The notes below the pieces were generated by a model. That model saw only the letters and a program-made list of their open reading frames with translations, made no database searches and had not been told where the DNA came from. Made by a program: the position numbers and the translations under genes. Positions 38,044-46,835 of a DNA stretch of 64,000 bases are shown here, in pieces (positions within the stretch are counted from its first letter, which is position 1; each line of letters begins with the position of its first letter). The stretch is from Mucilaginibacter tundrae (lineage in GTDB: Bacteria > Bacteroidota > Bacteroidia > Sphingobacteriales > Sphingobacteriaceae), in the NCBI RefSeq assembly GCF_013408825.1, contig NZ_JACCBZ010000004.1:62001-126000 (forward strand), read 5' to 3'.

Positions 38044-39012
38044 ATGACCAAGAAGCTTACCCTATTAATTTTAGGCCTTTTGTTTTTTCAAGCGGCAAAA
38101 GCGCAAAAAGATACCGTTATTACTTATTTTAAAAATACAGGTAGAATCGTTAATAATAAAGACAGTGCCGATTACGAAAGGATGATTTTACCGCCAGATA
38201 GCAGTATAAATAAGGATTTATACAGAGTATATGAGTTTTATCCTAACGGCAAATATAAATCAGTAGCTACCTCACTTACCGGTCCAGGAAAATTGACTTT
38301 TGACGGAACAAACATTAGTTATTTTAAAAACGGTGTACGTAGAACAGTTATACAATTTAAAAATGGCAATGTAGAAGGTGATGTAACAAACTATTATCCT
38401 AACGGAAAATTATACAACATTATAAAGGTGGATTATTTTGAAAGCTGGTATGCCACGTTTGCGAATGGGGTAGAAATGATAGAATGCCGGGATTCTACAG
38501 GAAATGTTTTGGCAGCAAAAGGAAGAGGACATTTTATTTTATTTGATGAAGATTTCAAAACTATTGTTCAAGAAGGGAATATAAGTGATGGAAAAAAAGA
38601 AGGTGAATGGCGTGGAATAATTGCTGATAGCGGCAGATATATTTGTACATTTCATAAAAATATTCTCAAATCCGGTGTTAGTTATATACGATCGGGTAAT
38701 AGTTATCCTTTCAAACAATTTTATATTCAACCACAATTTGATGGCGGAGCCGAGGGCTTTCATGAATTTCTTAGAAAAAATATGATATATCCGGAATTCG
38801 CAAAGCAACACCATTTAATAGGTAGTGTTTTGGTAAGTCTGACGATTAAAACAGATGGTTCAGTTGCTGATATAAAATTAGTGAAAGGGAATGCTCCTTG
38901 TTTAAATGAAGAAGCATTGAGAGTAATGAGATTATCACCAATGTGGTCACCAGAGATTCAATATGGCATTCCTGTTGCTGTAAAAGATTATGTGGTATCA
39001 ATTGATTTTTAA
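38044..39012 (+). CDS. Secreted protein with MORN-like repeats and C-terminal TonB domain
   Basis: 322 residues. The signal peptide is about 1-20 (LLILGLLFFQAAKAQ). The middle has repeated YPNGK-type units (FYPNGKYKS, YYPNGKLYN, DGKKEGEWRG), as in MORN_2/YwqK-like proteins. The C-terminal 80 residues form a TonB_C domain (GSVLVSLTIKTDGSVADIKLVKG, LNEEALRVMRLSPMWSP). There is no N-terminal membrane anchor other than the signal peptide, so it is unlikely to be an energy transducer. Role unknown. Confidence 0.8.
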   Translation: MTKKLTLLILGLLFFQAAKAQKDTVITYFKNTGRIVNNKDSADYERMILPPDSSINKDLYRVYEFYPNGKYKSVATSLTGPGKLTFDGTNISYFKNGVRRTVIQFKNGNVEGDVTNYYPNGKLYNIIKVDYFESWYATFANGVEMIECRDSTGNVLAAKGRGHFILFDEDFKTIVQEGNISDGKKEGEWRGIIADSGRYICTFHKNILKSGVSYIRSGNSYPFKQFYIQPQFDGGAEGFHEFLRKNMIYPEFAKQHHLIGSVLVSLTIKTDGSVADIKLVKGNAPCLNEEALRVMRLSPMWSPEIQYGIPVAVKDYVVSIDF

Positions 39013-39020
39013 ATAATCAA

Positions 39021-39074
39021 TTTATACTAAACAAAAACGGCTTCCAATTGGAAGCCGTTTTTGTTTAGTATAAA
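39021..39074. terminator. Bidirectional terminator: perfect 54-bp palindrome
   Basis: Arms 39021-39045 and 39050-39074 are exact reverse complements. The loop AATT is itself self-complementary, so the whole 54 bp is one palindrome. The GC-rich core ACGGCTTCC / GGAAGCCGT is flanked by A- and T-runs. It serves the TonB-domain gene and the convergent mdh. Confidence 0.9.
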
Positions 39075-39085
39075 TATTATCAGAA

Positions 39086-40024
39086 TTAAATAACTCCGCT
39101 ATCGCTAAGTACTTTATTCATATTTCTAACAGCGTCAGCGCTTTTGTTAAATTCAGCTTGTTCATTGTCGCTTAATTTAAAATCAACGATTTTTTCCCAG
39201 CCGTTTTTGCCTAAAATAACAGGCACAACTAATGAGATGTCTTTCTGTCCATACTCACCATCTAGTGCAACACCGCATGAAAGTAATTTTTTCTGGTCGC
39301 GAACAATGGCTTCAACCATAAATGCGGTACCAGCACCCGGTGCGTACCATGCAGAAGTACCAATAAGGCCGGTTAACGTTGCACCACCAACCATCGTAGC
39401 TTTAACAATTTTCTCTTGTTGCTCTTCGCTCAAAAACTGGGTAACAGGTACGCTGTTCCAGGTAGCATGTTTAATTAAAGGGATCATGGTAGTATCACCG
39501 TGGCCACCGATAACAACCGCGTTTAAATCTGCAGGAGAGCAACCTAATTCCTGGCTCAGGTAATATTTAAACCTTGCTGAATCCAAAGCGCCACCCATAC
39601 CCAAAATACGGTTTTTAGGTAAGCCCGAAGTTTTCAGGGTTAAGTAGTTCATGGTATCCATTGGGTTTGATACTACAATGATGATGGTATTTGGCGAATG
39701 TTTTAAAATATTTTCAGTAACGCTTTTTACAATGTTAGCGTTGGTGCCAATCAGCTCTTCGCGGGTCATACCCGGTTTGCGCGGCAAGCCTGAGGTAATT
39801 ACCACAACTTCTGATTCTGCAGTAGCAGCATAATCATTGGTAACACCTTTTATTTTGGTATCAAAACCCAACAGGGCCGAAGTTTGCATCATATCGATAG
39901 CCTTGCCTTCAGCAAAACCTTCGCGGATGTCTAACAAAATAAGTTCTTCAGCTAATTCTTTTCTTGCGATGTTGTCTGCGCAAGTTGCGCCTACAGCCCC
40001 TGCGCCAACTACGGTGATTTTCAT
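39086..40024 (-). CDS. mdh: Malate dehydrogenase (LDH-like type)
   Basis: 312 residues. NAD-binding start KITVVGAGAVGATCADNIA; TSGLPRKPGMTREEL (substrate loop with Arg); VSNPMDTMNYL; and the catalytic VIGGHGDTTMIPL with the active-site His. Arg of the mobile loop (LPRKPGMTR) favours malate over lactate. It is a TCA-cycle enzyme. Divergent from glnII across a 421-bp gap. Confidence 0.94.
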   Translation of the reverse strand: MKITVVGAGAVGATCADNIARKELAEELILLDIREGFAEGKAIDMMQTSALLGFDTKIKGVTNDYAATAESEVVVITSGLPRKPGMTREELIGTNANIVKSVTENILKHSPNTIIIVVSNPMDTMNYLTLKTSGLPKNRILGMGGALDSARFKYYLSQELGCSPADLNAVVIGGHGDTTMIPLIKHATWNSVPVTQFLSEEQQEKIVKATMVGGATLTGLIGTSAWYAPGAGTAFMVEAIVRDQKKLLSCGVALDGEYGQKDISLVVPVILGKNGWEKIVDFKLSDNEQAEFNKSADAVRNMNKVLSDSGVI

Positions 40025-40445
40025 ATGTATTGTTTTATATAATTGAGAAAGAAACCAGATTAATATTGATTACCAACCCGGTAATTAAAATCAGGGCAAT
40101 TTTAAGGATTTTTTGAAAAGCTTTTGTAATTAAATTGAAATATAAAAGTTATATATATGCTGCATTACTAATGCATAAACATAAGCGCTTATGTGATTTA
40201 AATTTAGCTTTTAGATTAAATTTATTAATCATTTAGTTGAAAATATATAATATAATAGTGTGTTTGAATTTTATCGACTAAAGAATTTCTGTTTTGATCA
40301 TATAAATTAGGTGTTTTTGAAAAAAAATATAATTATTTTACATTTTTGTAATGATTTTTGTAAAAATAATTTAAATTCGCCTTCATAATCGAATTAACTA
40401 TTCCAAAAAACTATTTTTTGAATCCTTATTGTAAATAACTAAACA
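40025..40445. promoter_or_regulatory. Divergent AT-rich control region mdh/glnII with 16-bp palindrome
   Basis: No gene is seen in this gap. A perfect palindrome ACATAAGCGCTTATGT lies at 40179-40194, about 155 bp from mdh and 250 bp from glnII. T/A-rich stretches make -7 boxes ambiguous. The long distance to glnII suggests a long leader or several promoters. Confidence 0.45.
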
Positions 40446-41459
40446 ATGGCAGCAGCAAAATTAGAGTACATCTGGCTTGACGGATACAAACCAACCCAAA
40501 GCCTTCGTAGCAAAACAAAAATCGAAAAAGATTTTAGCGGTAAATTAGAAGATTGTCCTTATTGGAGCTTTGACGGTTCTTCAACCGAGCAGGCACCGGG
40601 TGGTTCTTCTGATTGCGTATTAAAACCTGTATTTATCTGTGTTGACCCTCAAAGAAAAGATGGTTACCTGGTAATGTGCGAGGTTCTTGATTCAAAAGGT
40701 GCTCCTCACGAATCAAATGGCCGTGCTTTAATTCAGGATGATGACAATGATTTTTGGTTCGGTTTTGAGCAGGAATATTTCCTTTGGGACCCTGAAACAA
40801 ACAAACCACTTGGTTTCCCGGCATCAGGTTACCCTGCGCCACAAGGCCCATACTACTGCTCAGTTGGTGCTAAAAACGCTTACGGAAGAGATATCGTTGA
40901 AGAACACTTAGACGTATGTTTAGAAGCAGGCTTAAACGTTGAAGGTATCAACGCTGAAGTTGCAGCAGGTCAGTGGGAATTCCAGATCTTCGCTAAAGGC
41001 GCTAAAGAAGCTGGTGACCAGATCTGGGTAGCCCGTTATTTATTAGAAAGAATTGGTGAAAGCTATGATGTTTCTATCAACTGGCATTGCAAGCCATTAG
41101 GTCAGCTTGACTGGAACGGTTCTGGTATGCACGCGAATTTCTCAAATACATTATTACGTACTGCAAACAGCAAAGAAAAATTCGAAGCCGTTTGCGAAGC
41201 TTTCCGCCCGGCAGTTGCTGAGTGTGTTGCTGTGTATGGTGCCGATAACGATCAACGTTTAACTGGTAAACACGAAACAGCATCTATCAATGATTTTAGC
41301 TATGGTGTGTCTGATCGTGGTGCTTCAATCCGCATCCCATTATACACTGTTGACCATAACTGGAGTGGTTACCTTGAAGATCGTCGCCCTAACTCTGCAG
41401 CCGATCCATATAAAGTAGCTGCGGTTATCATCAAAACTGTTAAATCAGCAAAAGTTTAA
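40446..41459 (+). CDS. glnII: Glutamine synthetase type II (eukaryote-like, beta-grasp)
   Basis: 337 residues, matching the GSII class rather than the larger GSI or GSIII. Beta-grasp start LEYIWLDGYKPTQSLRSKTK; DCPYWSFDGSSTEQAPGGSSD (substrate loop); FGFEQEYFLWD and INAEVAAGQWEFQI hold metal-binding glutamates. NWHCKPLGQLDWNGSGMHANFS and the RGASIRIP and RRPNSAADPY motifs complete the site. It makes glutamine from glutamate and ammonia. It stands alone, followed by a terminator. Confidence 0.94.
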   Translation: MAAAKLEYIWLDGYKPTQSLRSKTKIEKDFSGKLEDCPYWSFDGSSTEQAPGGSSDCVLKPVFICVDPQRKDGYLVMCEVLDSKGAPHESNGRALIQDDDNDFWFGFEQEYFLWDPETNKPLGFPASGYPAPQGPYYCSVGAKNAYGRDIVEEHLDVCLEAGLNVEGINAEVAAGQWEFQIFAKGAKEAGDQIWVARYLLERIGESYDVSINWHCKPLGQLDWNGSGMHANFSNTLLRTANSKEKFEAVCEAFRPAVAECVAVYGADNDQRLTGKHETASINDFSYGVSDRGASIRIPLYTVDHNWSGYLEDRRPNSAADPYKVAAVIIKTVKSAKV

Positions 41460-41485
41460 CTAAACTAAACAACTACATAATTAGG

Positions 41486-41518
41486 TCCTCCTTATCGAAA
41501 GATTCGGAGGATTTTTTT
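41486..41518 (+). terminator. Intrinsic terminator after glnII
   Basis: Stem TCCTCC / GGAGGA with a further ATC/GAT pairing closing a GAAA tetraloop, followed by TTTTTTT. Confidence 0.8.
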
Positions 41519-41530
41519 GTTTAGATATTT

Positions 41531-41560
41531 TCATTCTGAACGGAGTGAAGAATCTATCAC
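41531..41560. repeat. Fragment of a dispersed CATTCTGAACGGAGTGAAGAATC-type element
   Basis: The phrase TCATTCTGAACGGAGTGAAG matches a very common Bacteroidota intergenic element in memory; only one arm is present here. It lies between glnII and the gamma-glutamylcyclotransferase gene. Confidence 0.45.
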
Positions 41561-41572
41561 ATGGAGTCGGTT

Positions 41573-41980
41573 TTATAGATTTTTATATCCAGTATAATCT
41601 CCCGATTCGATAACTTCAAAACCATCAACAGATAAATTATACAAATACGCCCAGCAATCTATTTTCCCGCTCTCCGTTTCAACTGAAATTATCGTCCTTA
41701 TAAACAAATTCGGCTGTTCCTGTTCTTCGCCGAAACCTTCATAATCGTCCAGATATTTTAAAGCTTCGGCTGTATTCTTTAACTCGATGATGCTTCCATA
41801 AACGTAACACCGATTATTCCTGTCGGCAATTGCGCCGGGATATTCTCCAAGATCATATAATTTCCCCTGAAATCTACCTTTGTTATAAAAGCTGCAATTT
41901 TCCTTTAGGTAGATCGCAAATTCATTACTTTCATCCAATAAAGTGCCGTATACAAATAAATAATTGCCAGTTTCTTTCAT
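41573..41980 (-). CDS. Gamma-glutamylcyclotransferase-like (AIG2/GGACT) protein
   Basis: 135 residues from ATG 41980. The fold signature is FVYGTLLDES near the start, with GRFQGKLYDLGEYPGAIAD and LDDYEGFGEE, which contains the catalytic-region Glu of GGCT enzymes. Family members release 5-oxoproline from gamma-glutamyl amines. It is divergent from the GS-like ligase gene with a shared 140-bp gap, so it may belong functionally with that operon. A TTG at 41998 could extend it by six residues. Confidence 0.82.
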   Translation of the reverse strand: MKETGNYLFVYGTLLDESNEFAIYLKENCSFYNKGRFQGKLYDLGEYPGAIADRNNRCYVYGSIIELKNTAEALKYLDDYEGFGEEQEQPNLFIRTIISVETESGKIDCWAYLYNLSVDGFEVIESGDYTGYKNL

Positions 41981-42120
41981 TAATTGTTGCTCACTCAAAC
42001 AAAGGTACTTGATACAGCGTATAGACCATATAGCTGCGCATTATTTAACGTAACGATAAAAATGTTTATCCAACCGTTGCGATAGTTGCTTAACTTGCCG
42101 CCGAATTATCTCCGAACCCT

Positions 42121-43479
42121 ATGAACGAAGACCAGATCATAACCTATTTAAAAGAGAACGATATTCAAAAGATAAAATTTGCCTTTGCCGATACCGACGG
42201 CATTCTGCGTGGCAAAGTAATTCACCATAAAAAATTTATTGACGGCATGCGCAACGGCTATGGCTTTTGTGATGTGGTTTTTGGCTGGGATAGTAGTGAT
42301 GGTACCTATGATAATGTAAAGGTGACTGGTTGGCATACCGGCTACCCGGATCAGCAATGCAGGATAGATCTTTCTACCTTCAGAACCGTGCCCTGGCAGG
42401 ATAACATACCATTTTTTTTAGCTGATTTTAGTAAAGCTGATGGCAACGACCTTGCAATAGATACCCGCAGTTTATTAAAACGTATAGCCAAAAGCTGTGA
42501 ATCAATGGGCTATCACCCTGAATTTTCGCAGGAATTTGAATGGTTCAATTTTAAAGAAACACCACAATCTATTCAGGATAAAAGCTTTACCCATCTGCAA
42601 ACTCTAACGCCGGGGATGTTTGGATATTCCATCCTGCGCATATCACAACAGAGCGAGTTTTATTACGATCTGTTTAATTTGCTGATGCAGTTTAACATCC
42701 CCATTGAAGGCCTACATACCGAAACCGGCCCAGGTGTATACGAAGCAGCCATTTTGCACGATCATGTAGTGCAAGCTGCAGACAAAGCGGTATTGTTCAA
42801 AACCGCTGTAAAAGAGATAGCCTACAAACACGGCATCATGGCTTCATTCATGGCTAAGTGGACAGAAACCTTACCGGGTTGCAGCGGCCACATTCACCAA
42901 AGCCTATGGAACAAGGATAAAACCGAAAACCTGTTTTATGATGCGGATGATGAACATAACATGAGTGAAACATTTAAGCATTATTTAGCAGGTCAGCTAC
43001 ATTGCATGCCTTATATTTTACCCATGTACGCGCCAACTATAAACAGTTACAAACGTTTGGTTGAAGGTGCATGGGCGCCTACTACCGTAACCTGGGGGCT
43101 GGATAACAGAACAACCGCCTTACGGGTACTGAATGACTCTCCATCGTATACACGGTTGGAAACCCGCATACCTGGCGCTGATACAAATCCGTATTTGGCC
43201 ATGTCTGCCTCGTTGGCTTCTGGTTTATATGGCATCAAGCACAAATTAGCTTTAACTATACCACCCACTACCGGTAATGGCTACCAGGATATTAGAAACG
43301 GCAAGCTATCATCAAACCTGCACGATGCCGCTATATTGATGAAAGACTCACCTATAGCCAAAGAGTTATTCGGCGAGGAATTTGTTGAACATTTTACCCA
43401 AACCCGTTTATGGGAGCACCGTCAATTTGCCAAAAGTGTAACCGATTGGGAGCTGAAAAGATATTTTGAGATTATATAA
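42121..43479 (+). CDS. GSI-like glutamate-amine ligase (PuuA-like glutamine synthetase family)
   Basis: 452 residues. Features: N-terminal beta-grasp region IKFAFADTDGILRGKVI; EFSQEFEWFNF and LHTETGPGVYEAA for metal-binding glutamates; SGHIHQSLW; and NSYKRLVEGAWAPTTVTWGLDNRTTALRV. The last resembles PuuA (gamma-glutamylputrescine synthetase) more than true glutamine synthetase. Glutamate ligation to an amine is therefore expected rather than to ammonia, especially as a true GSII is adjacent. It heads a three-gene operon, 23 bp (or 8 bp) from the kinase. Confidence 0.85.
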   Translation: MNEDQIITYLKENDIQKIKFAFADTDGILRGKVIHHKKFIDGMRNGYGFCDVVFGWDSSDGTYDNVKVTGWHTGYPDQQCRIDLSTFRTVPWQDNIPFFLADFSKADGNDLAIDTRSLLKRIAKSCESMGYHPEFSQEFEWFNFKETPQSIQDKSFTHLQTLTPGMFGYSILRISQQSEFYYDLFNLLMQFNIPIEGLHTETGPGVYEAAILHDHVVQAADKAVLFKTAVKEIAYKHGIMASFMAKWTETLPGCSGHIHQSLWNKDKTENLFYDADDEHNMSETFKHYLAGQLHCMPYILPMYAPTINSYKRLVEGAWAPTTVTWGLDNRTTALRVLNDSPSYTRLETRIPGADTNPYLAMSASLASGLYGIKHKLALTIPPTTGNGYQDIRNGKLSSNLHDAAILMKDSPIAKELFGEEFVEHFTQTRLWEHRQFAKSVTDWELKRYFEII

Positions 43480-43502
43480 TTACTTCAGTGGTAAAAGGAC
43501 CA

Positions 43503-44540
43503 ATGGACTACTCTTTAATAATAAAAAAAGCCTGGGAAGGCTACGACGCTTCTAAAACCATTAAGCTGATTGAAGATATCAGCGCGATGGTTTCTACCAA
43601 CCACGTATACCGCATAACGTTTGATGATGACGATATCATCATTGCTAAACTTTCCAATTTTGGAAAGTTTGAGCATTTTAAGGAAGATCATCGCATTATC
43701 CACAGTCTATCGAACAACTTGCTTTATCCGTTTGAAAACTTTTTAGCTAAATCACTACTAAAAAACAACCGGGTTTATATTTATCACTATAAACATGGTA
43801 AACAGGATGTTTGGGTAGTATTTTATAACCCAACCCGTATAATGGACAGGTTACCAAGGCGCCTGGATGAAAATCATATTCAAAAATTAGGGCAACAGAT
43901 TGGGAAATTTCATAAGGCCTGCTCGCGTATAAGAAACATATTGCCAAAATCATCCAAAACCTTACGGACTGATATTTATGCTTTGCAACAACAACTGGAG
44001 CATAACGAGAAGCAATTCGGTACACCTATGCAGGTTGACTTCTTGAAATATCATTGTGACCTGTTCCTGAAAAACCGTTCTAACTACAACATGAAATCCT
44101 TTGAGTCGATTCCGGTATTTATCGACTGGAATATTGGCAATTTCTCGGTTGGTCCAAACCTCGAATTATACTCCCGTTGGGATTATGATTGGTTCAGGAT
44201 GAGCTATCGGATGCATGATTTTTACTTCCTAAGTAGGGTAGTATCTGACATTGGCGACCGCACAGTATTTAGCTATGTGATTGGCCCGCTAATGGAAGAC
44301 CGGTTTATCATCTTTTTAAAAGAATATCATAAGGTTTATCCTTTAACTGCTGACGAGATTCGGTTTTTGAAGGAAAGTTACCGGTTTTTTATATTGAATT
44401 ATGTAATTAAAGACGGTAAATACTTTTTTAACGAGCAATATGCCAAAAAACTACAAGCCGAAGCATTCGACATATATTTACCATCGGTAGATCGTGATTT
44501 TGATGCAGATAAGATTATAGAAGCCCTTAAATTAAAATAA
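43503..44540 (+). CDS. APH/choline-kinase-like phosphotransferase with altered catalytic loop
   Basis: 345 residues from ATG 43503 (a GTG at 43488 would add five). The kinase-like fold shows HVYRITFDDDDIIIAKL (N-lobe, lysine), IPVFIDWNIGNFSVG at about 217-231 as the catalytic loop and RWDYDWFRMSYRMHDFYFLSR as the metal-binding segment. The usual HxDxxxxN loop reads FIDWNIGN, so the His is Phe, but the catalytic Asp and Asn remain. A small-molecule hydroxyl or amine acceptor is likely. It lies between the GS-like ligase and the HAD phosphatase. Confidence 0.7.
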   Translation: MDYSLIIKKAWEGYDASKTIKLIEDISAMVSTNHVYRITFDDDDIIIAKLSNFGKFEHFKEDHRIIHSLSNNLLYPFENFLAKSLLKNNRVYIYHYKHGKQDVWVVFYNPTRIMDRLPRRLDENHIQKLGQQIGKFHKACSRIRNILPKSSKTLRTDIYALQQQLEHNEKQFGTPMQVDFLKYHCDLFLKNRSNYNMKSFESIPVFIDWNIGNFSVGPNLELYSRWDYDWFRMSYRMHDFYFLSRVVSDIGDRTVFSYVIGPLMEDRFIIFLKEYHKVYPLTADEIRFLKESYRFFILNYVIKDGKYFFNEQYAKKLQAEAFDIYLPSVDRDFDADKIIEALKLK

Positions 44541-44552
44541 TTAGCCACGCCA

Positions 44553-45422
44553 ATGCAACGAGTAGAAAACTTCAAGTCGATTATTGATAAATACAAAGTG
44601 ATATTTTTTGATGCGTTTGGCGTGCTGAAAAATTATAATGGCATACTGCCCGGCATCGAAAAAACATTTGAATATCTCGAAGCACAAGGCAAAGAGTACT
44701 ACATTGTAACCAACGATGCATCCCGCAGCCCGGCCCAATTGGCCGAAAGTTATCATAAGGCAGGTTTAAATATTATCAGTGCCGATAAAATTGTATCATC
44801 GGGCATGCTGACTAAAGAGTATTTAGACCTACAGGTTAAAGATGGAATAGTGGCTTATTTAGGCACCACACAATCGGCTCATTATATCGAAAGCTCAGGT
44901 TTACATACCTTGCCTGTTAGCGAGATTGACGCAACCAACATCGACAAAGTAAATGCCCTGGTATTTTTAGATGACGAGGGATTTGATTGGGCCAAAGATC
45001 TCAACAAAACCGTTAACCTGATTCGTAAACGCACTATACCAGTCATCGTGGCTAATACAGATCGTGCTTATCCGCTCACAATAACAGATGTGTCGATAGC
45101 TATTGGCGGTATTGCAGCCATGATTGAAAGCGTTGTAGGTAAGCAGTTTATTAGGTTTGGTAAGCCTGACTCGCAAATGTTTATGTTTGCCTATGACTTG
45201 GTGCGCGCGAAATCCACTATTAATAAAACAGAAATTGTAATGGTAGGGGACACGCTGAATACCGATATACTTGGCGGCAATAAGTTTGGTTTAGATACCG
45301 TATTGGTCTTATCAGGAAATACCCTGGCGCGTGATGCCGACTCTCGTATAATAGCTACAGGCATAGCGCCAACTTACATATGCGATAGCGCGGTAATTAG
45401 TGATGGTGATTTCGGGTTTTAA
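44553..45422 (+). CDS. HAD-IIA family phosphatase (NagD-like)
   Basis: 289 residues. Motif I is IFFDAFGVLKNYN (about 16-28) with the nucleophile Asp. YIVTNDASRSPAQLAESY gives motif II, and the C-terminal MVGDTLNTDILGGNKFG (about 230-246) gives motif IV. The cap lies between motifs II and III, as in class IIA. Family members dephosphorylate sugar phosphates, pyridoxal phosphate or nucleotides. It is 12 bp after the kinase gene and is the last gene of the ligase-kinase-phosphatase operon. Confidence 0.85.
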   Translation: MQRVENFKSIIDKYKVIFFDAFGVLKNYNGILPGIEKTFEYLEAQGKEYYIVTNDASRSPAQLAESYHKAGLNIISADKIVSSGMLTKEYLDLQVKDGIVAYLGTTQSAHYIESSGLHTLPVSEIDATNIDKVNALVFLDDEGFDWAKDLNKTVNLIRKRTIPVIVANTDRAYPLTITDVSIAIGGIAAMIESVVGKQFIRFGKPDSQMFMFAYDLVRAKSTINKTEIVMVGDTLNTDILGGNKFGLDTVLVLSGNTLARDADSRIIATGIAPTYICDSAVISDGDFGF

Positions 45423-45499
45423 TAAAATCTATTTTTTAAATGTGATATTGACATAATTTTCCCACTTTTGAAAAGTTTCACCAATAACTAAACCCAATT

Positions 45500-46672
45500 A
45501 TGTACAGATTATTAAAACCGGCTCTATCTATTATATTGCCTGCATGTTTATTAACCATAAGCGCATGTAATCATTCAAACACAAAAAGTACAACAAATAT
45601 GACGGACTCCCTGGAAGCGAAAATACCCCCGGCTTCGGCTTTTCAAAAAACCATCGATGGTAAAAAAACGGATCTATATATTTTAAAAAATTCCAAAGGG
45701 ATGGAAGTGGCCATCACCAATTTTGGAGGCCGTGTAGTGAGTATATTGGTGCCGGATAAAAATGGAAAGATAACCGACGTGGTAGAAGGTTTTAATTCTG
45801 TTGAAGGTTATAAAAATGCGCCAGGCCCATATTATGGTGCTATAATTGGCCGTTATGGTAACCGCATAGCCAAAGGCAAGTTTCTACTGGAAAATAAAGA
45901 ATATAACCTGTTTATTAATAATGCTCCAAATTCGCTGCACGGCGGTAAAGAAGGTTTTGATTTAAAGGTTTGGGATGCCAAGCAAATAGATTCAACAACC
46001 TTAGAATTGACTTATCTATCCAAAGATATGGAAGAAGGCTACCCTGGCAATTTGCAGGCAAAAGTAGTTTATACCTTAACCAACGACAATGGTTTAAAAA
46101 TTGATTACACGGCGACAACCGATAAAACCACCATTGTTAATTTAACTAATCACACCTACTTTAATCTTAATGGCGCAAACGGCGGTACTATACTGAACCA
46201 TAACGTACAGATTTTAGCTGATACTTATACCCCGATTGATCCTACATCTATCCCAACTGGAGTAATAGCACCTGTAAAAGGCACGCCGTTTGATTTTACT
46301 CAACTTACCGTAATCGGCTCAAGAATCAATACTAAAGATGAGCAGTTGATCAACGGTAAAGGTTATGATCATAACTTTGTATTAACTAACCCGTCGTTAG
46401 ATATGCCTGTGGCTACAGTGGTTGGTGATAAAAGCGACATTGAGATGCAGGTATTTACACAAGAACCAGGTTTGCAATTTTACACTGGTAACTTTATGAA
46501 CGGCCAAAACGCTATGAAATATGGTGCTAAAGATAATTACAGAACAGCCTTTGCTATGGAAACAGAGCATTTCCCCGATTCACCTAATGAACCGAAATTT
46601 CCTTCTGTGGTATTAAAACCCGGCCAGGTTTATAAAACATCAACTGTATATAAATTTAGCATCGCCAAATAA
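45500..46672 (+). CDS. galM: Aldose 1-epimerase (galactose mutarotase), lipoprotein
   Basis: 390 residues. The lipoprotein signal peptide ends at LLTISAC (Cys about 23). The galactose mutarotase fold has NRIAKGKFLLENKEYNL near 120-136 and LTNHTYFNLNG (catalytic His, about 215-225). EPGLQFYTGNFM and FAMETEHFPDSPNEP (catalytic Glu) complete it. It is probably anchored in the outer membrane facing the periplasm. It is monocistronic, with a terminator downstream. Confidence 0.9.
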   Translation: MYRLLKPALSIILPACLLTISACNHSNTKSTTNMTDSLEAKIPPASAFQKTIDGKKTDLYILKNSKGMEVAITNFGGRVVSILVPDKNGKITDVVEGFNSVEGYKNAPGPYYGAIIGRYGNRIAKGKFLLENKEYNLFINNAPNSLHGGKEGFDLKVWDAKQIDSTTLELTYLSKDMEEGYPGNLQAKVVYTLTNDNGLKIDYTATTDKTTIVNLTNHTYFNLNGANGGTILNHNVQILADTYTPIDPTSIPTGVIAPVKGTPFDFTQLTVIGSRINTKDEQLINGKGYDHNFVLTNPSLDMPVATVVGDKSDIEMQVFTQEPGLQFYTGNFMNGQNAMKYGAKDNYRTAFAMETEHFPDSPNEPKFPSVVLKPGQVYKTSTVYKFSIAK

Positions 46673-46702
46673 AAGAATAACTAATTTTTGTAAGCCTTAT
46701 GT

Positions 46703-46739
46703 AAATCCTGCGACAAATAGTCTGCAGGATTTATTTTTT
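46703..46739 (+). terminator. Intrinsic terminator after galM
   Basis: Stem AAATCCTGC-GAC / GTC-(T)-GCAGGATTT with a 5-nt loop, followed by an ATTTTTTT tail. Confidence 0.8.
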
Positions 46740-46773
46740 TATGACCTCGCGCATAATTATTCCTTAAATTTAC

Positions 46774-46804
46774 GCAAGCTCGCTAAACTTAACGGAGCGA
46801 TTGC
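46774..46804 (+). promoter_or_regulatory. Hairpin in the moaA leader
   Basis: GCAA-GC-TCGCT (46774-46784) can pair with AGCGA-TTGC (46796-46804), 32 bp before the moaA start. Too short to recognise as a known molybdenum-cofactor riboswitch; listed as structure only. Confidence 0.3.
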
Positions 46805-46835
46805 TGTTATTTGCTTGTATTAAAAACGCTACCAC

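Noticed and set aside
46733..46835. Molybdenum-cofactor riboswitch before moaA
   Set aside because: Only one short hairpin was seen; the conserved Moco RNA core was not recognisable.
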